Assembly: GCA_964030785.1 (NCBI GenBank)
Contig: OZ034972.1
Coordinates: forward strand, 13,773,231-13,837,230
Direction of reading: 5' to 3'
Length of the DNA: 64,000 nucleotides
Source of the DNA: Siderastrea siderea
Lineage: Eukaryota; Cnidaria; Anthozoa; Scleractinia; Rhizangiidae
This document shows positions 1 through 12,519 of the stretch, piece by piece. The position numbers and the translations under genes were made by a program. Numbering within the stretch: the stretch's first letter is position 1; each line of letters begins with the position of its first letter. Below the pieces are notes generated by a model. The model was not told the origin of the DNA. It saw only the letters and a list, made by a program, of their open reading frames with translations, and did no database searches.

Positions 1-329
1 GTGAACCTGAGGGCTTTTTACAGTTTTCTATTGATGGGACTGGGTTACAATGTGGATCTTGACAATCATGATCCTAGATCATGAGAGATTAACGACCTTC
101 GTAACTGGCGAATGATCTAGGTTATCCCCCTCTAGACCAGTCATGAATTAAGAGAAAAGAATAGCATCAAAAGTTAATGCATACCGATGTTTCCTTCTGT
201 CACAGATGGATAATTCAAAAGGCATTTTTCTATCCAAAGACTACTGGTATATGTGGCTGCGCTGGGATCTCTTGGCGAAACCTATTTCTTCGCTGTCCGA
301 CTTGCTGTGAACCTCAAATAAAAGGATTA

Positions 330-706
330 AAATACAGTGAGGCCTTAACTTTAGATGACCTGGATGAGCTCACCCCGACTTATATTGGCTGCATTACGAG
401 TAATAGATGAGACTCTCCTTCTCTCCTACAGAAACTGACTATGAAGTCCTTACCATGAGTCCACACGTCATTGAGCGACTTGACCGTCCCCAGGGTGAGG
501 AAGAACTCAGTGGCAAGTTGACGCCCATGGATGTGTATCTGTCTGATGCCGCCGCTACATCCGCGGCTGCAGTAAACCATCAAATGGGGCGTCTTCAAGG
601 TGATGAAGCATCCTTCAATGATTTGAAAGTGTTGCTTGGCCTGTCATTTGGTGCATCGGTTGTGTCTGATAAAAGACACGAGGAAAAGAGACACTTCTGC
701 CTTCAG
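330..706 (+). pseudogene. Patatin-like gene, 5'-most visible exon (frame break)
   Basis: Coding sequence continues to a splice donor (CAG|gtaacg, exon end 706, phase 0). The 3' part reads ETDYEVLTMSPHVIERL then a stretch with SDAAATSAAAVN, which looks like the region of patatin-like membrane phospholipases that precedes their transmembrane part. Upstream, the text ending LTPTYIGCITSNR lies in another frame and stops at about 408-410. Both halves look like one exon interrupted by a one-base indel near 405-412. The upstream exon border is not certain and the N-terminal catalytic part (GxSxG) lies outside the window. It could instead be an assembly error. The next exon in phase is at 2158. Confidence 0.5.
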
Positions 707-2157
707 GTAACGAATGGTTTTGTGAATTTAAGTTAAATTGTAGTTAAACCCATATATTCATAATTTCATCTTCATCTTTCCCGGGTATATTACGAGGATC
801 TTCTTTACATTTAAATCCAGTAGTGTCATTCATCAGGGGTTTGCCAAGCAGGAGTAGCTCTTCGAAAGGAAAAATGTAAGGGGGTCCAAAATGTTTTATG
901 GAAATTCACCAGACGATGCTTAGGTATGCATGTATGTAATGTATGTAATGTATGTTAAACTTGGTTTAAAATCACGCTAGCCCCAACAACATATAAGTGC
1001 TGCTTTCCATGAGGGGCGTGAAGATTATAAAGTATAAATTAACTAACTCTAACTCTCTATGACCTAATATAAAGTTTCTGGCACTATTGGTTGCCTTAAG
1101 CCAAACTGTGTAAAATGAAATAATGTCATTATATGATATTTCATTACGAATTTTGTTTTGGTAACCAATTTCTTAGTTTAATTTTCAGGCTCAAACATTT
1201 TAAATCATTCATACTGAAAAAGGGACTCTAGCCATCTTTGAAGGAAATGATAATGTTATAAAATGGTCTTCCAGAAAACTCAGAAAAAAAAACCTTTCGA
1301 GAGCTCAACTCTCAATTCTCATATAATCAAGAATGTCTATTCAGAAAAAGCTAAAGTATTAGATAAATATAGCGAATAGGTCAAGAAGCTATATTGAGGA
1401 GCTCAATTTGTTCTGAAGTCTCTTTCGCAGTGGTGAGATCGTCCGTCCTGATTGCTGTCGTTGATTTTATAGGACATGCAGGCAAGACGTCAACACAAAA
1501 CGTTTGCGGATTTTAGATAACATTGGAATACTTTCTCTGAAGAATGAGCACAAACTTTTGGTACATCCTGTACATTTGATCATGAAAACTCGTTTCATTT
1601 CTAATTAGCGCCATTTTACTTATTGTGTGCTTTAATTGTTGAGAGATTGCTGCTTTTATCTTTAATCTTTTTGAGTGTGAAGTCCAAATATGATGTAATA
1701 AAAGGGCCATATTTTTAGTTGGCTAGTTATGAAAGAAAAGGAAACAGAGTTCGAGTACTTGATGAAAGTTGTTTCAAGCAGACAGCTGAAATATGACGAC
1801 ACTTTAGAGGTCTTACCGTCAGCTTTGATATTCACATGTTCATCGACTTGCATATATCTCTGTTTCCTTCTGATTCTTGAGTGTTTGAAATACCTAGCTA
1901 ACAACCGCTGCCATTTTGAGTATCTAGTCAGTAAATGGTAAGTTGGCGGCGGTATTCAAGTATAAGGAAACAGGGTTATATGCAGAAGATGTAGACACCA
2001 AAAACGTCAGAGGACGACAGAACAAACAGTCACGTGATAATTTTTTGAATTGTCGACATGTTTCCGCTGTTTGTTTGAAACAACTTTTGTTGAGTATCCG
2101 AGCTCCATGTTTCCCATAGCTTATGAGTTCTTTTTATGAAATTCTTTTCCATCCCAG
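707..2157 (+). other. Intron, no recognised element
   Basis: AT-rich intron between two phase-compatible exons. I see no coding exon, RNA gene or clear repeat apart from a short reiteration of atgtatgta near 930-950. Confidence 0.4.
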
Positions 2158-2351
2158 ATTCTTCCAGTGTTTTTGTTGATTATCCGTGGTGCTCCTTTGG
2201 CAGTGTTTTTCGTCATTTACTCAATAACGGGCGATGGCCGTTACCTGGCGATCGGGCTGCTGGTCTTTTTCTCCATTATGTTCCTTTTAACGCTTTTGGC
2301 TCTGGTGCCGACTGGAAGTAAAAAACCAGGAAGACTGGAACGAATTGCCAG
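2158..2351 (+). CDS. Patatin-like gene, transmembrane exon
   Basis: Exon bounded by acceptor atcccag and donor CAG|gtaaca; it enters in phase 0 and leaves in phase 2, matching the exons on either side. It encodes about 64 residues with two hydrophobic segments (starting ILPVFLLIIRGAPLAVFFVIY, and LAIGLLVFFSIMFLLTLLAL) joined by a short polar turn, so it is a two-helix membrane hairpin. The family name rests on the neighbouring exons, not on this one. Confidence 0.6.
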
Positions 2352-3074
2352 GTAACAGAAACTTGAATGATGTATTGTCGTAATTTTGTGGTAACGTAAC
2401 TGCTCAGTCTCAAAGCAACGCCTTTTCGTGTTAATTGTATTGCTAGCCTAAGATCCTTTTCAAGCAACTGTTCAACTGTTTCCCAAAATGGACAGCACAA
2501 AATCCGGCCGATTTTCATTTTCACGAATCGGCTCTCAAAATACAAGTACAATTTGCGCTCCGATATAGCCTATTCCATGCGTTCAGATAGTGGCGCTAGA
2601 AACGAAAAGTATTGAGAGGGGAGGAAAAAAAAACGAGAAGAGACTGGAGGAAAAGGAGCGAGAGAACGCCAGTGCTCATTTTATACAAAATGTCGTTTCG
2701 GTATACCGCGCAGATTCTGGTATACTTTCTCACTGGTCAATTTTGACACTTTCTGTCAATACACAAGCGCCGTTGACGCAGACAAGAAAGCAATATGATG
2801 GTGTGCCATCAAGTCACGAACAGCCGCAGATACAAGATGAAACCACAAGACAAACAATCAAACGGTTGGTCTTGGCTGCAATAGGCTTTTTTGGGGGAAC
2901 AGTTCGTTCTATCCCCTTAATCTTTTCATTATTAGTTTACGTTTCTTCTCTCATTGTAAGTGAAGTGTAATTTAAGAAACGATGGAGAGATTCAAAGCTG
3001 CAAACCGGTAGTTGCTTCTAATACGAAACCAGGCAAAGGCAAACAGCTGTCTGGGCTGTTTGCAGTTTTGACCC

Positions 3075-3083
3075 CTCCCCCCC

Positions 3084-3159
<76 letters not shown>

Positions 3160-3160
3160 T
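3075..3160. repeat. (CT)n microsatellite
   Basis: Nearly uninterrupted CT dinucleotide run in the intron 2352-4996. Open frames over it (Ser-Leu or Arg-Glu repeats) are repeat artefacts. Confidence 0.95.
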
Positions 3161-3583
3161 CTAAATTGCACAAATTTCCACTTCGCTTACAACTAAACAC
3201 TAAGAGGAGAGTGGACTTGCAATTTCATTTTGTAGAGAGTTCAGGTTCGAGGCGAGATAAAAGAAGCCACGCCACGTCGACAACGGTTTTGATTGGAAAA
3301 TGAAAAGCACAAATCTGGGTTCATGTTACCGGGCCACTGTCGGCAGTCTGAAGTGGGTGGAAAGATTTTCTTTGAAAAATGAACACGGCTCTCTCCCCTG
3401 TCGGTTCCAGTTTTTTTTCTCCGCCCTCATTATTTATCGTTCTTTGCGCCACCACCTGAAACAAACGCCTGAAACAGGCTAGCGCTCCGAAAAGGACAGG
3501 CAGACAAATCGAGCCGGCAAATGAAAGCGCGTTAATCGGCCTTAATGAGGCTAAATATTATAATGGCAATATAGCGACTGTCC

Positions 3584-4190
3584 GTTAAAAACACCCCTCT
3601 GTAACTTACCCGGTGGAATCTATATTCTCACCAGGTTTTCGGTAAAAATGTCACCAGGTTGGCTAGTTTTCCACCAGGTCAGCTAATTTTTCACCGGGCT
3701 TTTTCAATTGTCTACCAGGTTTATTCAATGATGAAGTTAACGTAAATACTCAATTAAGCCCTCCCTCCAAAGGCAAAAAAATCAACAGCTATCTAAATCT
3801 TCATGACAGATAGCCACTGCCTTAGTCCAGAAAGGAAAGTAAAGTCTCGTAACTCAAGTTAGTAACTTTCTTCCTCTCATTTTACTGCGGGAGTCCCAGC
3901 TCCCACCAAATTAAAATTGAAAAAAAATAACATTTAAACCATGACAGATGTAACTTTGAAACAGTTTTGAAACTGTTTTGATCACTCACCCACCTGATAT
4001 TAGCAAGTGTCGGAAAACAGCCATCATGGTCATCGTAAACAAGCAATTAAACTTCATTGTTTCCCGCTATGTAGGTCTTGCTGTGGTATAGGACAGACCC
4101 TTTTAGCTCTGCAATGTTCCTTTTTAAAATCGCTCTCTGATTCTTTTTGTCAAAGTTGCTTTTTTGCCTTTTTCAAACTACAAATGCCAA

Positions 4191-4257
<67 letters not shown>

Positions 4258-4385
4258 CGTCAGAAGTTGTCCGTCCTCGCTTTCCTTCAACGAGTTTTAA
4301 TTCCATGCAGTGAGGCTTGGACTGTGAATCTTTGGTCCTCCTGACGCAGTGGCATTCTTTGTTGGCCTGAGGCAACCATTAACTG

Positions 4386-4421
<36 letters not shown>

Positions 4422-4588
4422 GCCGGGTATGTAAAAGTCATACCAGACAGTCACCAGGGAAGCACAAAAATAGCCAGGTAAAACCAAAATATTCACCAGG
4501 TACCAGGAAGGCTAAATTTTTATTGGGTAGAGTAAAAAAGTCCACTGTGTCGGATTTTACCGTCGGGTGTTACAGAGGGGTGTTTAAA
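3584..4588. mobile_element. MITE-like element with (AT)n core
   Basis: Ends are inverted repeats: gttaaaaacacccctctgta at the left and its complement ending gaggggtgtttaaaa at the right. Both sub-terminal parts carry reiterated 'caccaggt' words, and two AT/TA microsatellites (about 4198-4254 and 4386-4420) lie inside. No transposase is visible, so this is a non-autonomous DNA element within the intron. Confidence 0.6.
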
Positions 4589-4996
4589 ATCAAGCATTTG
4601 GTCGCATAATTTGAAAATATTTGCGTTTGCAAATTCGGATTACTTTACTTTGAATGCTCAGTGATTTGCCTTTGAGTGGAATTCAAGTGACTTATGACTT
4701 CTACAAATCTTTATATTTATGAGGTACTAAATTAAGAGGATAGCAATAAATTTTGTATCAGAACAAATCCCTCTTAGGTCTTGCTTCATCTCAATTTCAA
4801 GGGAGCAACTTGAAAATGAGCTATTGAACCAGTCCTGCTCAGTTTTGCAAACTAGTAAAAAGGATTGTTGGTATGTAAACTTGCTGTTCACGGTTCTCAA
4901 AGCAAGCGACTTTATGATTTACCTATTTTACTGTCAGTGGTTCAGTTATGGTTCTTTTCCTTTAGCACACTTAATCAGATTCTTTAACTCACACAG

Positions 4997-5341
4997 GTGG
5001 TTCGCGATCAACGTCTATTACGTCAGCTTCGTTCGTAATGCAATGAAAATAACAAACCAAGGCCCCAATCCCCCTGCAGTTTTAATTCTGAGTGACGGCG
5101 GCCATGTTGAAAATCTGGGAATTCTTTCGTTGTTCAAGCTCAGACTGAAGAAAATCGTGTCCGTGGATGGAGGTTGCGCAATTTTAGACGAAGACTATGG
5201 AAATGCCCTTTTAGTGGCTTTGGATATGGCAAGGAAAAAGCTGGGTTGCTCATTTTCAGGAATAGATGGACGAGATATTGCAGAGGATATCAGAGACAAT
5301 TTCGTGGACAAAATTCCAGGATCACAGCCGAGAAGTTACAG
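4997..5341 (+). CDS. Patatin-like gene, catalytic-Asp exon
   Basis: 345-bp exon with acceptor cacacag and donor CAG|gtcagt; phase 2 on both sides, so it joins exactly to the exons at 2158-2351 and 11863. The peptide contains LILSDGGHVENLGIL followed by a second VDGG. In patatin-like lipases the catalytic Asp of the Ser-Asp dyad sits in a D-G-G/A motif, and this SDGGHxENLG form is typical of the large membrane-associated patatin-like proteins. Expected role: lipid acyl hydrolase at a membrane. The Ser of the dyad is not in this window. Confidence 0.65.
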
Positions 5342-5760
5342 GTCAGTTTGCAGGAGTTTAAAGCGTAATGTACGACTTTATATGGGGAATTCGAAATAGT
5401 GATTGTTTTCGGAAAATAAAATTTGGCTAAAAGTTGATAAAACATTGCCCAGTGCTTTTTCCTGTCTTTCTGTCTTTCTTGGCCTCAAATGTGATGAGCC
5501 AGCACAGCCGAAAGCTTACGTCTAAAGATAACACCAGCAAACAACTCTTAAATTACACCAGTGTTTCCCATGCATGGCCATTGTAGAATTTTTGAGACCT
5601 GAAATAATTTCAGCACTCTAACGCTATACAAAGGACCGAGCGGGATTCGGTTCTGTATTAGTACTGCAAATCTTTTCACTAATTTAGTGGTTAGTTAAGG
5701 GCCCATTCACACTGAGCTAACTACATTTATTTGTCTCTACCAAAAACCGTGAGAAATACA

Positions 5761-5940
5761 TAAAGAAAGGTTTGAAAAAACCTCTTTTGGAGTGTCAAAA
5801 AATTAAGTAATTCAAGCGTTTCGGGCTTAGCCTTTCATCAGTGTGGTAATAAAAAAAAAGCCTGAGACCACACTGATGTACTGTTTTTATTGCTTAATTT
5901 TTTGACACTCCACTAAGAGTTTTTTTCAAACCTTTCTTTA
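5761..5940. mobile_element. Hairpin MITE, ~180 bp
   Basis: Two ~50-base arms (5761-5810 and 5891-5940) are near-perfect reverse complements around a ~80-base loop; the outer word is taaagaaaggtttgaaaaaa. No coding capacity; lies in the 5342-11862 intron. Confidence 0.75.
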
Positions 5941-6053
5941 CGAATTTCATTCCGTAGTGTCACGCATCATCTGAGCTTTGTGTCCAGTTACCGTGAGAAA
6001 TATATGACTTTATCAAATTTTAGTTTTTGGTGATCAAGTACGGACTGAAAAAC

Positions 6054-6062
6054 AACAACAGC

Positions 6063-6112
<50 letters not shown>

Positions 6113-6140
6113 CCAACAACAACAACAACAACAACAACAA
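6054..6140. repeat. (CAA)n microsatellite
   Basis: Repeated CAA/ACA triplets with one interruption near 6112. Confidence 0.95.
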
Positions 6141-7632
6141 CGAATATTCAGAAGCCACAGTTGTCAACCAAAATCGTATTTGTAATCACTGAAAACCGAG
6201 ATCAAGTCAACCTGGTTGACTTTACTATTGTGTTTTGATCTTAAACAACAATTTGTTGAGCTCCGTGTCAGGACGAAGGCGCTTTTAAAGCCGACTGGCA
6301 AGTTTTGACGAAATTCGCGAACTGAATTTAAAACGGCGTACGCACTCACGGTACGATGCAATTTTTGAGCAAAAAAAAGGCAAAGTAAATAAAACTATGA
6401 CCTTCCTGTAGGGCCCTGACAGATTTGGTTCGACCTTTTCAGATTTGATTCGACCTTGTTGTTTCTTTAATCGTCATATTTTAAAGAAGACTTATCGATA
6501 GAAATAAAGAACAAAGTTTAGTCCTCTCCATGAACCCTTTGGTTACTGCCGCAATAATGGTTACGATATTAAAAAAATTGTCGTTTAAACGCCAGGGCGT
6601 TCGTTAAAAACTCGGCCTTGCCGTTTGGGGCGTTTTTGAACAATTTTCTCTTTTTTTTTGGCAGCCTTAATTTTTCGTCAAAAAAACAGGGGACCAAAAT
6701 TTCACTGTCGTCTTCGGTAGGCCATTTTTCCTTAGCTGTCATGCGTGCCATACTTATTTACCCCATTCGCTGATAAAAATTTACTGGGGTACCATGGTAC
6801 CATGGTGGCTCCTTTTTCTTAAGATAAAAAAAATTAGTAAAGGATGGCTCACAAGTTCGTTATGCGAGAACTGTATAACGAGCGGTTATCATTTAGGGTT
6901 TCAGTTTGAGTTTTCTTTTGCCACGTTTTTCTCACCTATTGTTTTCGAGCCTAATCAACGTTTTGAATAGTTTTTTAAGGGTGGATTCATTTGCAGCATA
7001 CGCGTATAGCAAAAAATGCGAGAACCTGTTTGTTTGCACCGCGTTTAGGTTACGCGTATGGGGTAAGCGATAAATCAACGACATGTTCCAGCGTGCACTC
7101 CTACTTCATTGGCTAGTTTGACGCTGTCGACTTTGACTACTTCTCCCAATGGGGGGAAATGTCTGCTCAAATACTTGCGAAAGGTTTACATTTTCTCGTG
7201 CTGCTGTAATGCAAATTTATCGAATAATGAATGCGATAAATCGATGCACCATTGGTTAATCGCATAGCCGATACGCGTACCCTGAATGCGATGTTAATAA
7301 ACAGGCTGTCGAATTTCCTACCCTCTGAATTTTAATGACCACTGATTTGCAGAGAACGCAAATAAGTTTGCTGGTACCCCTGGTAAATCTGAAATACCCT
7401 ATCAGTTGAACTACTTTCCCTTAGAAAAGCAGAAGAAAGTACATATTAATCCTCTTGAGTTCCCTTAATTTATAGCGAAGCCCGCGCGATAGCACGTCAG
7501 CAGAGCACCATTGCTAAGGAAATTTGTTAACCTATCAAGCCAAGAAATTTTGGTAGGGCCGTAATAGACACGTGACCGTCCGTCTGTCCGTCCGCGTCGC
7601 AGGGTCACCAATATGAAGTGACATACACTGGA

Positions 7633-8781
7633 TATAACCAGGAGCCCATTACCCGGAGCGTGCAACTGCCATAAATTTGTGCAACGGCGTTTTTACTATT
7701 AGGTTTATTTTTAGATAAGCCTTTCGCGCGAAAATCACTGTTTCTGATAACGTTTGCATTGAATCTAAGCTACTACTTCCCGTGTAAATACTAAAATTAT
7801 TGCTTGAAATACTGTCAGAACACTCTGATGAAGATTCCTCACTTGTGTCCACCATGTTTATTTCCAACTAGGACGAGTTGTCGTAGTTCGTATTAACTGC
7901 AGTCTATCATTAATGGCCGTTTTTATGCTAGAGACGTTAATATCGTCTAAGACGTTATTATCGTCTCGAGACGATATTAACGTCTGGTATAAAAACGGAA
8001 TATAAGTCAGACGACTTTAACGTCTGACGATATTAACGTCTTCTGTTAAGTGCGACTGAACGTCGAACTTAACAGACGACTTTAACGTCTGAGACGTTAA
8101 AGTCGTCTAGTATAAAAACGAGACGACCTTATCTGGGACGAATTTAGCCCTAAAGCGCTTTATCGTTCCAATTTAGTTAGCCGTTTCTCCACCACGAAGA
8201 ATCCCTCCGTTCCTCTCCACTTCTTTTCTTCCTTTCTCTCTTGTTGGCCACGACGTACAAGCCAAGTGCTTCTTCCAAAAACCACTTTCTTGACTGATTT
8301 AGCCTTTTTAAAAAACATCTGCGTTTCCATGTCTTTTATTTTTCGACGACGTCGAGAAACAAGCCTTCAGAAGCTGCGAAGCAGTTAAGCAAAGTCTCCG
8401 CCATGTTTACATGCAGATGGATTTGTTGTTTTGCACACTTTATTTGATTTGCCGCCGAGTTTAGTCGCGTCTAGTGTCTTCCAAGAATAGAACCCAGTCC
8501 TTTTCTTAGAAAATCTTGGGTTTTTTCTACTTGTTCGTCTACTTTAATACGTCCCGTTTTTATACCAGACGACATTAACGTCTGAGACGTTAAATACGTC
8601 TAGACGACTTTAACGTCTCTAGCATAAAAACGGCCATTTATTATGTAATCGCTTTTTGATTGGCTATTTCAAACCAATTCGCGCGAAAGGCTTATCTAAC
8701 AATAAATTTACCTGTGAAACGCCGTTTCACAGACGCAGTATGGAAGTTGCACGCTCCGGGTAACGGGCTCCTGATATAACC
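7633..8781. mobile_element. Nested inverted-repeat element
   Basis: Arms at about 7633-7735 and 8680-8781 share the inverted words ggagcccattacccggagcg (left) and cgctccgggtaacgggctcc (right), plus ttagataagcctttcgcgcg and its complement. It sits inside the 6978-9731 element and is itself interrupted by the 7911-8640 element. Confidence 0.6.
7911..8640. mobile_element. MITE built from 'agacgttaa' words
   Basis: Inverted ends (ggccgtttttatgctagaga / tctctagcataaaaacggcc). Both sub-terminal regions consist of many direct and inverted copies of agacgttaa / ttaacgtct. The middle is unique and non-coding. Confidence 0.65.
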
Positions 8782-9212
8782 CTGTGCTGAATCCTGTGTT
8801 TTTGGCGCGAAATCGCATGTTGACCCGCGTTGTAGCAAAACAAGCAAAGACAACAAAAGTCAAAAACAAATTTGTTAATGGAAAAAAAAAAGTTCAAAAG
8901 AATACTCAGTTGTCTTTTTGGTGGAAAGCGAAAAGTTCAATTTAGGCGAAAGAAATTAGGCGATAAAGCTCAGGCGAAAAGTTCAAATTTGCCTTGTCGG
9001 TTCTGTTGCGAACTCGGTCGGCGCACCGCTTGAGTTCACAGCTTTTCGCAGCGGTTTCGACGCCAAATAAAGCAGAGCTAGTGCCTTTTGTTTTTTCTGT
9101 CCACAACCATAGTTTTTACGGCGGTCCAAACACATTTTGCCAGGGAAAACACCAGCATTTTCATGTTCATAGGTAGCTTGTTACGAAGAAAGAAATAAGT
9201 AATAAAATTAAA

Positions 9213-9282
9213 CGCTCATGGCCTAGTGGACTAAGCGCCGGCCTTTGACGCCATCGAGCCGGGTTCGGCTCCCAGAGAGGAC
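9213..9282 (+). repeat. tRNA-derived SINE head
   Basis: Contains an A-box-like tggcctagtgg and a B-box-like gggttcggctccc at tRNA spacing, followed by a T-rich tail. It does not close into a good cloverleaf, so it is called a SINE or tRNA pseudogene. Confidence 0.5.
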
Positions 9283-9869
9283 ATGAATTTTCTCCTTTTT
9301 TTTCTTTTTCTTTTTAATTTAACGACTTGAATGAGAGTATTTTCACAAATTAATAAGTGCCAGCAAAAAAAGCAAAAAACAAAAAAAACAAAACAAAACA
9401 GCAAAACAAAACAAAACAAAAACAAAAAAGGGGGAGCTCCGCTTTTAGGCTTGGCTAAATCTATATATTACCATTATCTCATCTTAATTTGGCAATTTAA
9501 GTTATTACGTTCCCAACAGCGTTTATAGGCAAATTAACCACTCAAGAAATAATTTTCTGACGCTTTCTTTACTTTCTGCCGTGTTGCTGTACATTTTATT
9601 CACACTAGAAACAATGTACGTTTCGCACGGGTAGTTTTTCTGGGGGTTTTAATATGGACACCTTTATTTGCGACAGGGTACGCGTTAAAAATGTGACAAG
9701 TATACGCGTATGCTGCAAATAAATCCACCCTAGATAAACAAGCCCGGCTCTTCTTAATGAACTCACCGCCCATTGTAACATTTTAGGACACCTCCAGATT
9801 ATTCAACGAAGCGGAAAACGCGTGTTCGGTTTATTTATGCAGTGCGAGAATTTATGGCCCGCCATTCCC

Positions 9870-10055
9870 AAAAAAATTCCGAGTACTCGAAATGGTTCCG
9901 AATTTCGGAATGGTTGTGAAATTTCCGAATAGTTCTGAGGTTCGAAATGGTTCCGAAACTTTTCGGAATAGTTCTGAGATTCGCAATGGTTCCGAAATGG
10001 AATGATTGCGAGATAAACGATATGGTTCCGACATTTTCAGAACGGTTCCGTAAAT
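9870..10055. repeat. Degenerate minisatellite 'gaatggttccgaa'
   Basis: About nine imperfect copies of a ~20-base unit (variants of cgaaatggttccgaaatttc). Confidence 0.7.
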
Positions 10056-10313
10056 AATTCTGTAAAAAAATTAAAGGCTCCGGGAACTAGGTCGAGGGAA
10101 ACTGATAATAAGTTTGTAAGTTTTTTTTGTTTAGTTGTCATGATGTCGCCATGGTTACCGTCGATGGTAATCCTGGGCTTATTTTGTAATTGTGTTTAAA
10201 GAGTGTAGAGTCTGTTCTTCTTCGATCAAAAATGAAGTACCATTGGTTGGTGTTTCTGTTTCATGCTCGCTGTTTTCGTCACAAGGCATTTCTACAACGA
10301 GTGGCTTTTAAAA

Positions 10314-10765
10314 TTGCGTTTTGAAAGGAACGAGTTGTGTGAAACACTGAAAATGAAACAGGCGAACTGGCCTTTGCTAAATTTTCATGTTTGTCAGGTG
10401 CAGATGTGTATTCTCGATTTTGAGGGAAACCAATGTTGAGTCAAAATTTATGCAAATAGCAATGACGGCCGAACGATTTTTTTAATCCAAATAATGTATG
10501 CAGCGCGAGATTTAAATTCTCCGAACCCCTTCAGCTTCAAGAGAATTGAATGGGCAAACTGCTTTGTGAAAGAAAGGAGTTGTGTGAAACAAAATGAAAC
10601 ACGCGAACAGTCCCTTGCTGAATTTCGCGTGTGTCAGCCTGCAGATGTGTATTCCCGATTTTGAGGGAAGCCAATGTTAAGTCAAAAGTTATGCGAATAG
10701 CCATGACGGCCGAACCTTCTCTTATCTAACTAATATACGTAGCGTGAGATTTAAATGCTCCAACC
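10314..10765. repeat. Tandem duplication, ~245-bp unit
   Basis: Two direct copies (about 10314-10540 and 10560-10765) share the words gagttgtgtgaaac, gcagatgtgtattc, gattttgaggga and atgacggccgaac. Non-coding. Confidence 0.7.
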
Positions 10766-11375
10766 CTTTCAGATTTAGCGGAAATAAAAACTGTATGTGG
10801 AGTAAAAAAACAAAACAAAAACAAAAACGCGAATAAAACTGCACGTTCGCAGACGGCTGTGCAAAGAATGACACCGTTGATGTAGTCTCTGGTTAGCAAC
10901 TTAAATGCCGCCGAAACAAGTATAGATGTTTTCTACTCGTTCTGTAAGCCGCACTAAGCCGCACTTTTTCTTTGTTGTCTGGGTGTTGAGCGACATTCAT
11001 TGCCATAAGCACCCACCCCTGTGTAACTATTCGTTGCAGGGTAAAATTTGCCGCTACTTTGCTTTCGCCGAAGATTCAAACTTCCCGCGAGTGCCGTCAT
11101 CGGAAATTTTGAATTTCCCCCGTGCATTAGCTAGTCATTGTTTTCGCTGCTCTCAAAAATGACCAAATACGGCCAGTTTCACACCAGTAAACTATACCTA
11201 TTGTTTTCGAATTTGATCCTCTTTTCTTGATACGAAGCTAAGTAAATAAAACTATTGAACAATAAGGTTCAGTTACACGAGGCCGTCGAATCCAGGTGAA
11301 CGTCGGAGCTCACGTGATACCGGTACCTCGATTAAATGCCGGGGGCGTTGAACTAAACCTTGACCTTGTAGACCT

Positions 11376-11522
11376 GGCCCCAGTTGTTCAAAAGTTGGAT
11401 AGCGCTATCCACCGGACAAATCACTATCCAGTGGATAACGAAATTGGTTTCCCTATCACTTATCCACTGGATAGTGATTTATCCGGTGGATAGCGCTATC
11501 CAACTTTTGAACAACTGGGGCC
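11376..11522. mobile_element. Hairpin MITE, 147 bp
   Basis: Nearly perfect palindrome: ggccccagttgttcaaaagt at the left and its exact complement at the right, both running into tggatagcgctatcca. Short, non-coding, in the intron just before the last patatin-like exon. Confidence 0.85.
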
Positions 11523-11862
11523 TGGCGTTTAAATCGAGATACTACGTCGGTACTTATTCAAGTCATTTGCGGTTCTGGCCTGTGTTGCACAGGCTCCTGC
11601 GGTTATGCGAGCTTGTCTGCTTATGCAGTCTATTTAATTTGTACATTCAGTCACCTTCATATTAAATCAAATAATCTTGGGTCCCCTTATTAACCTACGG
11701 TTCTCGGTCTAAACTAAAACAGCTATGCTTTTTTCAGTTCTACTCGTCTTCAACTCGGCTAGATATGATTTTTGAATCAAAATGTGGCACACTTTACCCA
11801 GTTTGCTTCGAAAACGGCAACTGAAAACCTTTAACTTCTGATACTTTTCAACTTGTATCCAG

Positions 11863-12307
11863 GTTCAAAGTGCATTACTACGAGAAGAGTGCTAACAACG
11901 ATGGAAAAACCAAGGTTGGTGAAGGTGAGGTTCTTTACATCGCTTCCAGACACCCTGATAAGGGTGTGAAAACTTCAGAGTACGTGACTTGGAAGGGAGC
12001 GTTGCGTGACATCGACGGGGACCTTGAAGCGGGTCTTTAGGGTACTGGACCTGAGTTGTCAGCCGAAGAGGTGGATCGTTTAACGTTCTGTTGCTGTGAG
12101 TGTTGCCATGGAAACAGATGCCGTGGTTTCTCCGAAGCATTGTGCGGGGCTTTTCCACAGCATTCCACGAACAATCAGTTTTTCACCCCTACCATGTTCT
12201 CAGCGTACCACAGGGAAGGCTATCGCGCCAGTATGGAAGCTAAAGTAGAGGAGTTTCTTGCTGATGAAACAGAAGGGACTACTGTTCCAGACACTTTCAT
12301 AGTTTGA
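11863..12307 (+). pseudogene. Patatin-like gene, last exon with in-frame TAG
   Basis: Acceptor atccag before 11863; the first base completes an Arg codon with the exon ending at 5341, then the frame reads FKVHYYEKS onward. After 58 codons an in-frame TAG occurs at 12038-12040, yet the same frame continues with convincing C-terminal sequence (FPQHSTNNQFFTPTMFSAYH) to a normal TGA at 12305. The conserved continuation argues that the TAG is a recent nonsense change, a sequencing error or readthrough rather than the true end. Together with the frame break near 408 it suggests a disabled gene copy. Confidence 0.6.
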
Positions 12308-12440
12308 GGCTTATACAATTTTTCTTAACCTGCAAGGGTCATAGAATTCTATTTTATATTAACAATTCAAACGAAGGGACGACATACAGCATTTGTAACA
12401 TTCTCCAGGATTAGCCTGGCCAAACAATAGACAAAAAACA

Positions 12441-12479
12441 CAAACAATGCACCTATTCCATAAATAGGTGCATTGTTTG
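12441..12479. repeat. Short perfect palindrome
   Basis: The 17-base arm caaacaatgcacctatt is followed after a 5-base loop by its exact complement. It lies downstream of the patatin-like stop codon and could form a hairpin in the 3' UTR; it may equally be a MITE relic. Confidence 0.6.
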
Positions 12480-12519
12480 TAAATCAGAAGAAGAACAGAT
12501 TAAGGACAAGGAACATAGA

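Larger units (their letters stand above)
6978..9731. mobile_element. Non-autonomous DNA transposon, 2.75 kb
   Basis: Terminal inverted repeats of about 31 bases: agggtggattcatttgcagc at 6978 and the complementary gctgcaaataaatccaccct ending at 9731, both continuing into the palindromic word tacgcgta. No transposase frame is seen. Two further elements are nested inside (7633-8781 and 7911-8640) as well as a SINE head near 9213. Confidence 0.65.

Noticed and set aside
2590..2970. 126-codon plus frame in the patatin-like intron
   Set aside because: The exons at 2158-2351 and 4997-5341 join in phase without it, and no fitting splice sites or family match were seen.
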